A stretch of 62,000 nucleotides of DNA. Source: Phoronis australis (Eukaryota > Phoronida > Phoronidae). Numbering within the stretch: the first letter of the stretch is position 1; each line of letters starts with the position of its first letter. This document shows, in pieces, positions 31,011 to 43,204 of the stretch. The DNA lies in the NCBI GenBank assembly GCA_002633005.1, contig NMRA01000010.1, positions 1,661,298 to 1,723,297 on the forward strand. The letters run 5' to 3'. Position numbers and translations under genes: made by a program. The notes under the pieces were generated by a model. The model did no database searches, was not told where the DNA came from, and was given only the letters and a program-made list of their open reading frames with translations.

Positions 31011-32439
31011 TTTACATTACGTGTCTGCCGGAGTAAAACGTAAACCAACAGGTTAGTTAAACTTGAAGGCTGACGTAGTTTCATTATATACGGTTTGCCA
31101 CACCTATAGTACTATCAGTAGAAGTAGCATTTAGCAAGCATAATTCACTAAGTTGAGCACATGCTGGTACAATTTTCCACTTATGTATATTGAAATGATT
31201 GGAATTGTTGCGGGATGTGGCGCTAGACCACCTCCTAGCTGTGTTCGTTCACCAAGTACTTTGTGCCATTCTGCTTTTAATCTCTTAAGAACATTTAAGA
31301 ATGTTGTTTTATTAACTCGGACGAAAAACTAGGCAAGTGTGGTAACACTGCGGCCCGCAGACTAGTTGAAGGCACTCTGATATTTCGACTTCATTTTGTT
31401 AGTATAAAATGAATTTTAACGGAAATCAGCTACACTGAAACTTAAGCTCGAACGATATCCTTTCAGCATAAAATAATTTCTTCAAAATAGACACGTCGTA
31501 AAATACGTATTTTCGTAACCGTAGTCTACTGCTGACTGATTAAACATCCAGTAACTTGATTATTTTTCTAGGCTGCTGGAAACACGTTACGAAATGCTCT
31601 GACGCATTTCAATAACTTGAGATAAATTTTTTCAATGTTACTTTTGCCTATCGGCCAAGGATTTTTGTTCTGGTACCCGTGGTAGATGCAGGTTGTGATT
31701 GGTTAGTGCTGTTGTTTACAGCTCTCTCTAGTGTTCAATGTATATTTTTTGCACAAAATGTGGAAGATAAAGCAAGGGAACTTTTTTACGTGATAAATTG
31801 GAAATACATCAACTCTTGTAAGAAAAACGTAAATGTGTCTAAGGTCAAAGTACTCACAAAATGTTCTTTTACTCAGAGATCACAAACAATTCGTGTTGCA
31901 TATAAGCCATGCCATACTGTGTGATAAAATATCCTAAAAATGTTCCACCCCTTTCAAAATCTGGCTTTTATCGACAAAGTATACTCTCGGTTCTGTTATA
32001 TAAAAGATCGACCGAATTTTCGCTGCATTCTTGTAGGGCTACACCTGTCTCGCGTGATCAATTAGATTTCATGAGCGCAGCTGTGAATAACCAGAGTTTC
32101 TGGGAGAGTGTTATGAATTACGGGTTAGCAAACATCGTACTGTTTTATTTTTTGATCTGATTTTTATTATCTAACTTGTTGAGTGAAGCAGTCACCAGAA
32201 CCTTTATTATGACTTCTACCACAAGCTAAGCAAGTCACAACTTGTACTTCCTAGTGATAAGGTAAGCATTGTGCATATATGTATCCCATTCGTAAACGAA
32301 CATTCGGCCACAGGCAACATTGCACTTAATCGGACCATATGCATGAAGATATTGCCCACGGGATCGGTACATATGTGTATACATGAACAATACATGTACC
32401 TAGGAATCCATGCGCGCGCCCATCCTAAAATATAGGGGG
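31011..32439. other. Intergenic stretch, nothing recognised
   Basis: Two plus frames of about 80 codons at 31679-32160 overlap slightly, but they have no start context, splice signals or domain. I leave them uncalled. Confidence 0.4.
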
Positions 32440-32635
32440 ACTTGGGGTTTTGACAATGAAGACCTTTTACTAACATAAACGGAGGATTAAAAAACTGCGT
32501 ACCACGTTCAGAGCTATGAAATTGTGCATTCGCGCCTTTTTAATGGATTTTGTCTCGTTTTCTCGTACTTTTTGTTTCTCTGAGGTGGACCTTTTTGCCC
32601 ACTTTCCCAAATGGAGGCTGGCTCCTTCCTAATGT
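32440..32635 (+). repeat. Dispersed repeat (partner at 42715-42895)
   Basis: Shared landmarks with 42715-42895 are TTCAGAGCTATGAAATTG, GTCTCGTTTTCT, TTTGTTTCTCTGAGG and CCTTTTTGCCCACTT. Same orientation. No coding signal. Confidence 0.75.
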
Positions 32636-35600
32636 TTTGTTTAACTCTGCGCGAAAGACCTTCACAGCTCGAATGTGTTTTCAAGCTACTTATACTTTTA
32701 TAATTTTGACTTAGAAGTGGACATCAAACTAATTACTGGCACATGCAGCAGGCAAGTTTACTCGGAAATTCAATGTAATTGACCTGCTGCAGGATATTGC
32801 TACACTGAATTGATATATTTGAAAAAATTTGGTATTATATCATGACATAAAGGTTCTATAAATTCGTCCGTTTTGTCTATTAGCTGCAATTTTTATTGAT
32901 TTATCTATTTTCTTATCTAAGCACTGTTTTGAAACTAATGTATTACTAAAATCTTGACCACATTTTGCAGCCGACACAAGTGAGCAAAAGGATTATTTTT
33001 TCGCGCAATAATTAAAATCATTTGATAAGAAGGAAATTTGACGTGTGCGACATTTTAACATTGCCATGACTACCAAGATGATTAGTGTAACGGCAATCAT
33101 ACTCGTATGCGACAATAAAAACACGAAAACATCTATTCATTGCCCGATAGGTTAATTTTCGTGTAAACTATAGTGGCACGGTTCAATATTTTCCATTGAC
33201 GTTTTGATTACCAGGCGAGGACAAATAACATGCCGTACTACTTCTATATAGTCTTTAAGTAATGTCTTTATGTTCGACGTTTGTCCCTACGACGTATTTA
33301 GAAAGCAACTGCAGTCGATGTATCATCACTCTTGATTTGCATTCTACAGGTCATTTGATTTTAGATTTTGAAGATTTCGCTAAAACTGGAGCACGTCAAT
33401 GCATATAGTCTTACTGCAAAATAACCCTGGGAAAGTATAAACAAAGGTTATGGAGCGGCATGATAATTAAGGTTTAGTGTACTGTGGCGTGTGGCCATAT
33501 TTTGAATGCATGGTATTTTTGTTATCAATTTACGACTGTTCAGTGAACACGCGAATTACCATCGTCGTCAACGTCATCATTACCATTGTTTTCAAGTAAT
33601 ATCGTAATGCTTTGTAAGGATTACGTAGTGTTGGACGTGACATTCACATGTAGTTGGCGAGCTGTACTTCGTTTCAAGACAAAGCAATCAGTCAGTGAGT
33701 TGCACCTGATGTACATTACTTCAAGAGAATGCGCTGATGGCTTGTCCTAATTATGTGCTTTGCAAACTGGAGTTTGGAGTAGAATACATGTATCTATCAC
33801 TCTCACACAAATGTAAAGTGACACTCTTTCTGTAATGGACTCGAATGCTTCTCGTGATTTCGAGGCAAACAAATATTTTTAAGAGCCATAACTCCAAAAT
33901 GACTACTGGCAATGCAGTCGGAGCGTGGCACGTGATCGTTCAATTTCGAATTCAGTCTTGAAGAGAGTTAGGTGATGATAGGCCCAAGTAGTAGAACAAG
34001 CATTTTCAGTCTCCATCTATCATATCATGAAAGTGTACCCCCTCCCCTAGGCAAAATATACTGCCACTACACACAACTGGCGCACAAGTATTCGATAAAA
34101 TAACCTTATTATCCGCCAGAAGCCATTAATAAATCTGACCTTTTTCTACATACCATCAGTATCGGAAATTACAAGAACATTTGAGACCACTGCGACAAAT
34201 AATTGTTTAAAGTGACACAAAACGTAAAAAGCAGACTAATTTGCATTGTAACTCAAAGTGGTTCTCTGCCGCTGAAACAGAAGCCAGTCTGCTCACCTGG
34301 TAATTCTACGGTTTATCAGTAAAGATTTTGAATTTCTGTTGATGTCAAAGCATTTTTCCTTTTCGATTTTTCTGAAAAACGACAAAGCACGTCTCCTTAT
34401 TTGGTTTGTCAAGACATAAACATCACACATTTCCATTATATGGACCTTTGACATTTGACGTCAAAAAAACAAATGGCAATTTCAAGCAGCAACAAGTCCA
34501 ACGTATTTGAGTGCAGGTGTGCAGATATATTCTTAGGGACGGAGAGTTTGAAAACTGCATTGGGATGAAAGAGTTCACATTTCGTCTGTGTTTCAAAGAT
34601 AGTGAATATGACGATTTCTTCTGAAAATACTTGCAATATTGAAAGCGAATAACTCTCAAGACAGAATAACCAAGAAGTAGATTCGCCACAATCTGTTTAA
34701 TAGGTATTTTACGAGTTTTTGGCGATCCATGCCTGATTTTAACCTGGACATTGAAGCTCAACTTCTGCACTCTGGAAAACACTGCATTTGTTTTACACAT
34801 GGATCTTTTGTTTCCCTGGTGACACATGATGTGCATTCGTGACTAGTTCAATAAGTGAAAATTCACAGGATACAATGCAAATCAAGCAGTGCAATGTAAT
34901 TGAAAATTTGTAATTAGATATGCCTTATATTACTATAACATGGACAGATTAGTTTTGAACTCACCAGTGGTCAATATAATGTTCGTGTTGACAGCTGCGG
35001 TGCTATCACTGTTTTAATCCTTTTGAAACTTTTTGGGAAATATTGGAAATCCTATCGCGATTTCATCCTATATTTTTGTCCGCAAAGCAACGACAATAAC
35101 AGTATGCTTCGCGCACGTAACCGTACCGTGTTTTAAAGGGATATTTTAGACGAGAAAAGTATTTTATGTACTTCTCACTGCGTTTTGCCTTAATGTGCAT
35201 TGGTCGAAAACTCTATGAACAAAATGAAAAGCCACTCAAATGTACTACACATGACGTCAGGAGCTTTTACCTGTCGCATATTCTTGGCCCTTTCACTCCC
35301 TCCGAAAATGAAGCCAGTTTCAGAAAAAAAACTGTCAAAAGGGCAAAATTTGCACATTTAAGCCCAAAACCGCCGCTTTCCTGTCAATGCACGACACGAG
35401 CAAACAATCAGAAAGCCAATTAGCCACAAATTTCACAAATGAGGGCTAAGGTGCTAACCAAATTACGTGTATCGCTTTTTTACATACATGTATATATGGA
35501 CGCTGTATGGCAACAAAACATGATGATTTATCCCACGCGCGTTGAATCTGTCGAGGGAAATACGGCCATGTAATAAAGTTTTCCGTATTCACCTCCCGCA

Positions 35601-36039
35601 CTACTTCAACAGCGACCTCTGACATGGAAAATTCAAAATGTAGGTCAATGTCGACTCGACGTCTTCAGCCGGTTCGATCATCAAACTTTACAAATATAGT
35701 TTAAAATAATACAGTTGCAACAGTGTAACTAACACTCGACATGCAACCAGGCCCTAAACGTAAAATCTGGAGCAAAACTGTTCATTATAAGACACTTTCT
35801 CTTAGTTTTCAATTGCTGAATACTATATCGTTTGCAACTCAGGCGCCGATTCCTAGGAAATTAAAATATCAAAAATTGTTGCTTTTTAACTATTTCCAGG
35901 AGATTTTACAAGTTCACTGCACAGTTGCTGTTGTTTTGATCTTTGCTACCTCTTTTCAAGAAGTAAATTAAGTTACTTTTAAAACTGTTTCTTTTTCAAG
36001 AGAAAACTTGCAACCTAACGCGCAAGTACATACATTTAG
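32636..36039. other. Intergenic stretch; weak minus-strand exon candidates only
   Basis: About 3.4 kb with no firm gene. On minus, an AG acceptor near 34634 precedes a 60-codon frame to a stop at about 34436, and GTGAGY donors occur at 34964 and 34299. No domain is recognised and they do not assemble in a common phase, so no gene is called. Confidence 0.35.
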
Positions 36040-36199
36040 GATGTGATCCGCCATGTGAACAGTCTGGGTGAAGTATTTAAAAAATCTGCCGAAAATGTAA
36101 GAAACTTAGGAATTCGAAGCGCATGGGATAAATACTTCGGTCTCGGTCGATACGCGGAACAATGTCTCGTGGGACATTACTTCATGTACGCCACTCTCG
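36040..36199 (+). CDS. Unrecognised small basic protein, exon n-1
   Basis: A 160-base exon bounded by ATTTAG before 36040 and the donor G|GTACGT at 36199/36200. It reads DVIRHVNSLGEVFKKSAENV, then RNLGIRSAWDKYFGLGRY and AEQCLVGHYFMYATL, ending in phase 1. An in-frame stop lies just before the acceptor, so an upstream exon with the start codon must exist; I could not place it. The segment CLVGHYFMYATL is hydrophobic enough to be part of one membrane span. The basic, amphipathic character would suit a small mitochondrial membrane protein, but I cannot name a family. It joins in frame to 37155-37261. Confidence 0.45.
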
Positions 36200-36960
36200 G
36201 TACGTTTTGTGTATATATTTCCAAATATTAATCGATTTTGCCTGTTTCCATTCGGAGCCTGGTAACTTCATTATCCGTCCAAGAAATCAGCTCTTGATTT
36301 AGATCACGTGCCGCTATGAAATGGATCTCATCTAGTTCCTTACTAAAATGAGAAGAGATTTCTGGGCTTGAAAAGAGCTGACAATTCGTTATTCGTTGAT
36401 ATCATCTATCATATTCCAAATCAGATTCGTCCCAGCTGAAGCACCACTTACGTCGTTTGGCAGTATTAGCCTCCGGTTAGTGTAGGTCTAAGGCCAGGTT
36501 TCTGACGTGTGTCAGGTTTCAGGATAATTTTGTAGAGTAAATGTTCAGTGATTGCTAGAAACGGTATACAAAAGTTCCTTGGAGTAAGGTTTATTAACGT
36601 TAATTTGGCCTCTGTTCTTATCCTCTCGGATATGGAATTCCCGGAATTTTCAAACCCCACCCTTCTTCAGTGGGGAATTTTTGGCACGAATTCAGGTACT
36701 CGCTAAACAAGTGGAAATTGTCAAAAATCTGGTTCATATTTTAACCTAAATTTCTGGAATCTAGAGTGCTGTACTACTTGTATTCTCGTCTTCTCTCTTG
36801 CACCGAATACGGCAGAAAGCCAAAATCACATTCAAGGTCATTTTGGCATCTCAAATTTTCCGATGGACAAAGCAAGGCAACAGGAGGAGGCTTTGTTTAT
36901 TTTTATTCATCTTTAAGAAACCCCATCGAGTAAGCTTTATGTAAGTTATGCCTTTTTCAG

Positions 36961-36995
36961 GTGTCTTGAGACAGGGCTTTTATTGGCCCAGATCC
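36961..36995 (+). other. Possible alternative micro-exon
   Basis: A 35-base segment between a good acceptor (TTATGCCTTTTTCAG) and a consensus donor (GTAAGT). Taken after the 36199 donor it reads VLRQGFYWPRS. Including it would put the last exon out of its long frame, so it is either unused, alternative or chance. Confidence 0.25.
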
Positions 36996-37154
36996 GTAAG
37001 TAACGTCAAAATCAGCCACTCGAACCGTGGTACCGTATTCGGACGGTACATGTAAATTCTGTTACCTGCTTTGCTGCATGAATGACAAAATTTCGGCTTT
37101 GAAACGAATTTCGACGTATTCTTGGTTTCATGAGTATTTTCGGAAATAGTTCAG

Positions 37155-37261
37155 ATGGTGCTATGGGTACTTTCAAAAAACAACTAATGCGCCACATCAA
37201 GGAATTTGGCAGTGCGCTTATCCCAGTGCCATCCAGTGTTCCCTTTTACATGGGTGCTTAA
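37155..37261 (+). CDS. Unrecognised small basic protein, last exon
   Basis: The acceptor TAGTTCAG precedes 37155. Joined to the 36199 donor (phase 1), the frame is open: GAMGTFKKQLMRHIKEFGSA, then LIPVPSSVPFYMGA and a stop at 37259-37261. The stop overlaps the first of two AATAAA signals (37260 and 37265), an unusually short 3' end. The phase match between two independent splice sites and the open frame to the poly(A) signal support the exon. The visible part of the protein is about 88 residues. Confidence 0.45.
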
Positions 37262-37289
37262 TAAAATAAATCTGGCGCTGAGAAAATAT

Positions 37290-38697
37290 GAACGACATCT
37301 GTACCATGTCAAAATCAAAGTTCACAGACCTTGCGAAATAGTTTGGGGAAAATGCGTGAAGGTCCCCTCATGTAATGAATATCACATAAATTATCATAAT
37401 TATCATTTTCCATTAATTACACAGCCGTCACTCTTCTACTACTTCATGAACAAAATAATTCAAGTATTTAAATTGCCGCATAGTAAAGCAACACACACAT
37501 TATCTCTTGCTAAGTTGTTCTTTACTTTACATTCGTCTTAATTATGCGAGCAAGACCAATCATGCTTACCGCGACAGCGGGAGAATATCATGTAACTAGT
37601 CGGAACATGAGAATGATACATTTCTTGTGTAAAAACACATTAATCGTGAGTGAACTGTCCATGTTTAAAGACGGATTGTAACTGAATGCAGATCACGTGG
37701 GTGGTTATGCTGCATTTTACATCGCTCAGCCAGAGGTCCAACCTAGTGGTTATTTGGACAGCTGATCTGACGAGAGTATCTCACCATTTGAATCGCAAAA
37801 GGGACGCACTGACATCATGGATGTAGTGCTAAATTTAGAGGCAACTACACGCCCGAAGGCAAACGTATCAGCACAAAATCTTCAATACACCTTAGGTTCA
37901 GCGCAGACTTAGAGTTATGAACTCAACTGACTGTCTCAAGTGAACATTAGCTGACCACATAGCTAACATGAAGGAGTAAAAATGCCACAACAACTGAGTC
38001 ACTCGTGTTTCTTCGTGCTGCTAGTTCGTTCAACCTTTCGCCTTAATGTGAACTATCATCTCACCTATCGTTCACTTGAGGCAGACATCTCAGCTCATAG
38101 GTCTCCGTTTGCGGTGGCCTTTAGCGATACAGCAAGGGACCCTCACTTATACAACCTGGCATGTTGTATTTCTTTCGAAGAACAGAGATACGCGACACAC
38201 TTAGTTCGGCGCACAGATGTTTCCCTACTTGTTATAATTTTTGTTTCAATCCATTTTGTCAATGCAGATGTATGTTTTTATTCAAGTAGAGGATGCAGTA
38301 ATTCTGTCACTGAGTACAAAGGTACAGTGATTAAAAAACTTTCGTAATCATGGTTTGTTACGCCTTCACAAGTTGTGCGACGACAGGTGCCACTGCATTA
38401 TGTATTCTAACTCATCTATACCCTAAACCACGGTGAATAAACGCTAGGTGAAATGGAAAGGGGTGTACTAGTCTACGTGCGTCTGCTACCCACCACATCA
38501 CTGCTATACAGATAGGAAATTTATTGTATTTCGGCTTATACGTGGCTGAATGCCCGCTGCTGGCCGAAACGAGGCTACGCAACCTCCGGAATACTTCGGA
38601 TGTTTTCGTAGCGTCAAAGTATCCCTCAGGCGAACTTCAATCGTGTAACTCTCATGTTGGGTCGAAGGGATATCCCTGTGATAGTAGGATCACAAGA
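37290..38697. other. Intergenic stretch, nothing recognised
   Basis: A 121-codon plus frame at 37982-38347 is the longest here. It shows no domain, signal or splice context and I do not call it. Confidence 0.4.
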
Positions 38698-38840
38698 GGG
38701 TAGAGTTCAGTAGCTGTTTCCTACCAAAAAATCTAGCCAATATCACGTGATCCAATTTAAAATACATGGCAATATCTCGCGTAATCTCGCGAAGTCTTGT
38801 TTTTCTAGTGAGGTTCTGGCGTCACTGAATATTATACCCA
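38698..38840. mobile_element. Small MITE, copy 1 of 3
   Basis: It begins GGGTAGAGTTCAGTA and ends TCACTGAATATTATACCC, imperfect inverted ends. The core GGCAATATCTCGCGTAATCT is shared with copies at 45377 and 54929. At 143 bases it cannot code. Confidence 0.6.
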
Positions 38841-40554
38841 GGAGGCTGACTAAGAATTGAACATGACGCTCAGGCTCCACATTTGAAAACTAGTGCAAGA
38901 CTGAAGTCACGATTTCAACCGTCCTGACTTGATCGGATCCCTTGCTATTGTTATCGTGAAGTTTGCTCGTGCACAGACATAATTTGAGGCTACGGTGTTC
39001 CGGGTGGAGCCACTAGTGAATAAAGACGCGGCTTGTACGCAAGCTCACAGATCTCGGGCATTGACAATGCACACAGTTGGCGGTAATCTAAGATAAGACC
39101 ACGCTCGTTGCATGACACGCCGTGACAACCCAAGCTGTAAATCCTGATCTCAATTAATAACGGGCCGTCGTTTCTTTCGGAGACCTGGAATCAGGAATTT
39201 GAGACCACTTTCACAACAGTAAGTGGTCAAAACCAAAAGTTTTCTGATAGAAAGGCCAGTTTATATCCTCCTTCAAGGGTCTGGCGTACTTTTAGCTGAT
39301 GTAATGATGTAATGAAACAGCTATTGATTTTCACTCTCGTTCATTACTTTGTGTTAATTTTCAGACCCAACCATTTGATAATGACTGAGGCGGACACTAC
39401 GCGGAGGTCCGAGTCGATAAAGTCAGTTACGGTTATTATTATTATTTCTGTTAGGCCTACTATTACTTTCACTATTGCTAGTACTGTTGTTGATGTTGTC
39501 CTTGTTGTTATTGTTGCTGTTGTTGTTGCTGTTGTTGCTTTGCTGTTGTTCTTATAACAGTAATGTCGCTTTGCGACGTTTTCAAAATCATCGCATTTGC
39601 GTTAACTCATTTAACAAACAAGAAAATAATACCGAACACCCTCGTTAACTTCGAGGTCATCCTCAAGCTAATAAAGTAAAGACCACAACTGTTTTAGATT
39701 CAACGTCAACTTGTTTTTGATGCAGAACTCCATTGACCGACATCTTGACGCGATCATTTAAGCGGATTTCACAGTCTTACGTTATCTGAGTAGAAATCCT
39801 TCCGCCGGCGTTGGTTGGGCTGGAGCGGCAGGCCCGCATGACCTTTTAGCGGATAACAAAAACCTCTTAGACCATAGATAGATCTTTTGCAAGGTGAGTT
39901 TTTCATCCACTCCCTTGGCATCATGGTGCTAACAAGTTTCATAAAATGTGACTTAAGACTTGTAAGGGCTTAACCACTGTATAAGTTTGATTGATGCATG
40001 AGGCCAAATGCAGCCTTCGACAATGCCAACGAGACGCGTGATGATGCTACGTAATTGTTGATATCGATGGAAAGTAATAGTCAGGAGTTTTACCTTATGC
40101 TCCACAAAACTATTTCTGAAAAAATATCACTTGAGTGAAAATGCAACGTCCCTGAGAACATATACATAACTGCTAGATAATCAGATGATTCATATTAATT
40201 ATTTATAAACTGTGATGCGTTTATAATTACATGACTAGAGCAGTTGCAGCAACTGTGAAATGTTATCAAACAGTAACAATCAAATATCAGTCAAACGTCT
40301 TAGTCAGTTTTCATGATCGCCGTGCCCGGTTGCATGAAAGAATGCCAACGAGGGACTCGGCTAAGTTCTCAAAATCTTTTGCATATTTGTGTCGTTCTTT
40401 ACACACAGGGGTAGTCTAAAGTGTATCATTTTATCTTTATTATGAGCTCTTGTCTGACAACTGGTGACATTTTCTGATAATGTAACTAAATTTTAGACAT
40501 TGGTGAACGTATTATTAATTCAGGGGCGTTGTATGCCAAGATCCCTGCTTATTT
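38841..40554. other. Intergenic stretch with a GTT-rich microsatellite
   Basis: No gene supported. A tract of ATT and GTT/GCT units at about 39430-39555 is the only marked feature; the Val-rich frame through it is an artefact. Confidence 0.45.
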
Positions 40555-40690
40555 TCAATAATCGCACAAACGCCACCTGCTGGTCACATTACTTAACTAA
40601 TGAACGTAAGTCCGAAAAGATTTCTGTACCGACCGAGATTAGAACCCAGGTCCTTCTGTTCACCGTGCAGACACATTAATCCAACGTTTG
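40555..40690 (-). mobile_element. SINE remnant, copy 1 of 2
   Basis: On minus it reads GACCTGGGTTCTAATCTCGG, a tRNA-type B box. It is followed by ACAGAAATCTTTTCGGACTT and, further on, CAGGTGGCG. The same order occurs on plus at 55195-55320. The A box is not recognisable. Confidence 0.55.
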
Positions 40691-41106
40691 TGATCTATAT
40701 TCCCACGCCTGTTCAAGACTTACTTATTCATATATTTTCAATAATATTGAGATTTTAACGTAAGGTTCGCCAAAATGAACTGTTCAACAAAACTAGAAGA
40801 GCATGAGGAGAGTCAGCCAGCGTTTACACAAGTCCACAACTCCATAGTGGACTTAAGGAATTTAGTCGAGTCCACATCTACATGTAGGACTGCTTCATGC
40901 AACCGGGCACTGGTGTTCGTTTCATGAAAGACTAAGTTAGAAATTTGGTCTTAGGCCCCCAATTCACAATTATTCGAAAAAGGTTTAGTAATTATTGACA
41001 CGGTATCTAACAATTATGTGTATACTCTCAAACATTTTTCACTTTTGCTCAAGTGGGAATTAGTTTTCACTTTTTCTCTTTCAAAGCGTAACACATATTC
41101 ATGTTG

Positions 41107-41107
<1 letters not shown>

Positions 41108-41150
<43 letters not shown>

Positions 41151-41207
41151 TTATATATATATATATATATACACAAGTGTATAGGTATTACTCTTGTATA
41201 CCTGGTG

Positions 41208-41238
<31 letters not shown>

Positions 41239-41453
41239 TTATATATATATATACACAAGTGTATAGGTATTACTCTTGTATACCTGGTGTATATATATAT
41301 ATATGTGTGTGTGTGTGCGTGTGTGTGTGTTTATATATACATATAAACATGCATATCTAAAAACACCGGGTATACAAGTGTGATATCTATACACTTGTAT
41401 ACCTGGTGTGTATATATATATATATATATATATGTTTATATGTATACACACAC

Positions 41454-41490
<37 letters not shown>

Positions 41491-41520
41491 CACCAGGTGT
41501 ACAAGTGTGATAAGTATAGA
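41108..41520. repeat. Palindromic compound microsatellite (TA/TG and CA)
   Basis: Alternating (TA)n and (TG)n tracts with a unique segment, ACAAGTGTATAGGTATTACT-CTTGTATACCTGGTGTATA. This repeats in direct order twice, then appears inverted near 41375-41410 and 41490-41510. The whole block is nearly self-complementary, so it can fold into long hairpins. No coding. Confidence 0.9.
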
Positions 41521-41529
41521 CAAGAATAG

Positions 41530-41582
41530 GCAACAACACTAACATCATCATCAACAACAACATCATCATCATCAACAACAAT
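41530..41582. repeat. CAT/CAA trinucleotide microsatellite
   Basis: About 50 bases of mixed CAT and CAA units next to the palindromic microsatellite. Confidence 0.85.
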
Positions 41583-41903
41583 GTTAATTATGTAAAAGAG
41601 ACACAAAATCTCCCCACCATTGCAAGTATCTGTCCATTGACATATTTTGTAAGGTTTAATAATAGAATTCCGTAATTGGTCAAAGTGTGGAATATTGCCT
41701 TTAAGATTTGTTTAAGAAAATTCTAGTCAAGCAAAAATTATACTGTACTTTAATAATATATTAGAAGAGTCAGAAAAAACAAACAAAGCGACTTTCACTA
41801 ATACTGAGATATTATCATTAAAAACATAATTTAACCATTAACATAATCTAAGCCATTATTCAGGCGTATATTGTTAATTACATCAGTTTTTGGCCATAGT
41901 AGG
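41583..41903. other. Short AT-rich spacer, nothing recognised
   Basis: About 320 bases, no feature. Confidence 0.4.
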
Positions 41904-42009
41904 ATCAAAAAACGGACAATCGCCGCACAAATAAAAAAGTCTATATTGATTACGAAACGTCAAATCAATATGAACTTTTTTATTTGTGTGGCGATTGTCC
42001 GTTTTTGAT
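41904..42009. repeat. 46-bp inverted repeat with a 13-base loop
   Basis: The arms 41904-41950 and 41964-42009 begin and end ATCAAAAACGGACAATCGCC. They differ by one indel and a few substitutions. The structure resembles the intronic hairpin at 28065 in layout but not in sequence. It may be a short foldback or MITE. Confidence 0.9.
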
Positions 42010-42714
42010 AATCTAAGCCGCGATGAGTTTTTCACCGTGCAGCCCCAAAGTGATGTATGCCAGCTTCAGGTTCTTGAGTGCAGAAAACACAAAGAACTAC
42101 GCCATTTTTTTCAAAAAACAGCTAGTTAGAATGACCTTGTGAATCAGTCTCAATTGAAAACATGTCATTTGAGTATCAGGAAAATCTCTAATGCAATCGT
42201 GAACGTTTTTTTCCACTCCAAATTATCATCAGTCACGTTTAAGCACGGATTCCACTTAGTTTCTGAAGGAGGTCTAGTCTATGCATTATCGAGAAATATT
42301 TTATAAAAATCATTAACCCCTTTCTGTGACATAGTGATGATTTGATAAGTACACTATGACATTGGCAGTCCAAACACAATTTGTTGATAATCAAACCTGT
42401 CTTTTATTTTGTTAATAACTGCATGGACACCTAGATATTCAGTAAAATGTGGGCGATAACCCCCACGAATACAAAATTTATAACAGTTGAAAAGTTGTCC
42501 TGAAGATGATTTAAATCGGCTACAATATTGAGACTTTGTACCATCCACATTTTGTAAAATGCAGGCTTGTTATTATTACAAATAGAATCATTCTAAGTCA
42601 GTCACGCTATTGACTATGTACACGTATGCATGAAAAGACTTCATGAAAAGTCCTTCCAAAAATGGTGGCTAATTTGATGAGATATATACTCACCCGGCAT
42701 AAAAATTGGAATTT
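42010..42714. other. Intergenic stretch, nothing recognised
   Basis: About 0.7 kb with no supported gene or repeat. Confidence 0.4.
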
Positions 42715-42895
42715 TTGAGAACTTGGACCCTTTACTAGGATTTACGGGGTACGTTCAGAGCTATGAAATTGCGCATTCGCTGAATTTTGGTAGTTCCTGG
42801 CTTTTTAGTTGGCTTTTGTCTCGTTTTCTACTTCTTTCAGAGATTTTGTTTCTCTGAGGCAGACCTTTTTGCCCACTTCGCTAAATGGGGGGTTC
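42715..42895 (+). repeat. Dispersed repeat (partner at 32440-32635)
   Basis: See the partner. This copy has an extra ATTTTGGTAGTTCCTGG-type insertion. Confidence 0.75.
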
Positions 42896-43204
42896 GTTCG
42901 AGCTCCCCGCGCATATTTATGACAGTAAAGCCCATTCCACCCATTTCATTGTCTTGAATGATAACTTAACGGCTGACGCTATCAATTTTGTGGGTCCAAA
43001 CAAAATTGAAAAACATTTTTCAACTGTTTTTAAAAATAATTGCGTGGAGCGTAAGTGTGTGCCATAAGTCTCGTGTCACTTTTTACGAAACACCCCTGGT
43101 GCCCATTTCATGAAACTTTTTCTGTCTAAACTTAGACCAAAATTGGGCTAACTTTAGACCAAAATTGTTTTTGTTTTTTCATTATTTTTTGAAACATTTA
43201 TTAA

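Noticed and set aside
34250-34970. Minus-strand gene with exons near 34436-34634 and donors at 34964 and 34299
   Set aside because: The candidate splice sites do not give a common reading phase and no domain is recognised.
37982-38347. 121-codon plus frame
   Set aside because: No domain, signal peptide or splice context; the length is not remarkable over 62 kb.
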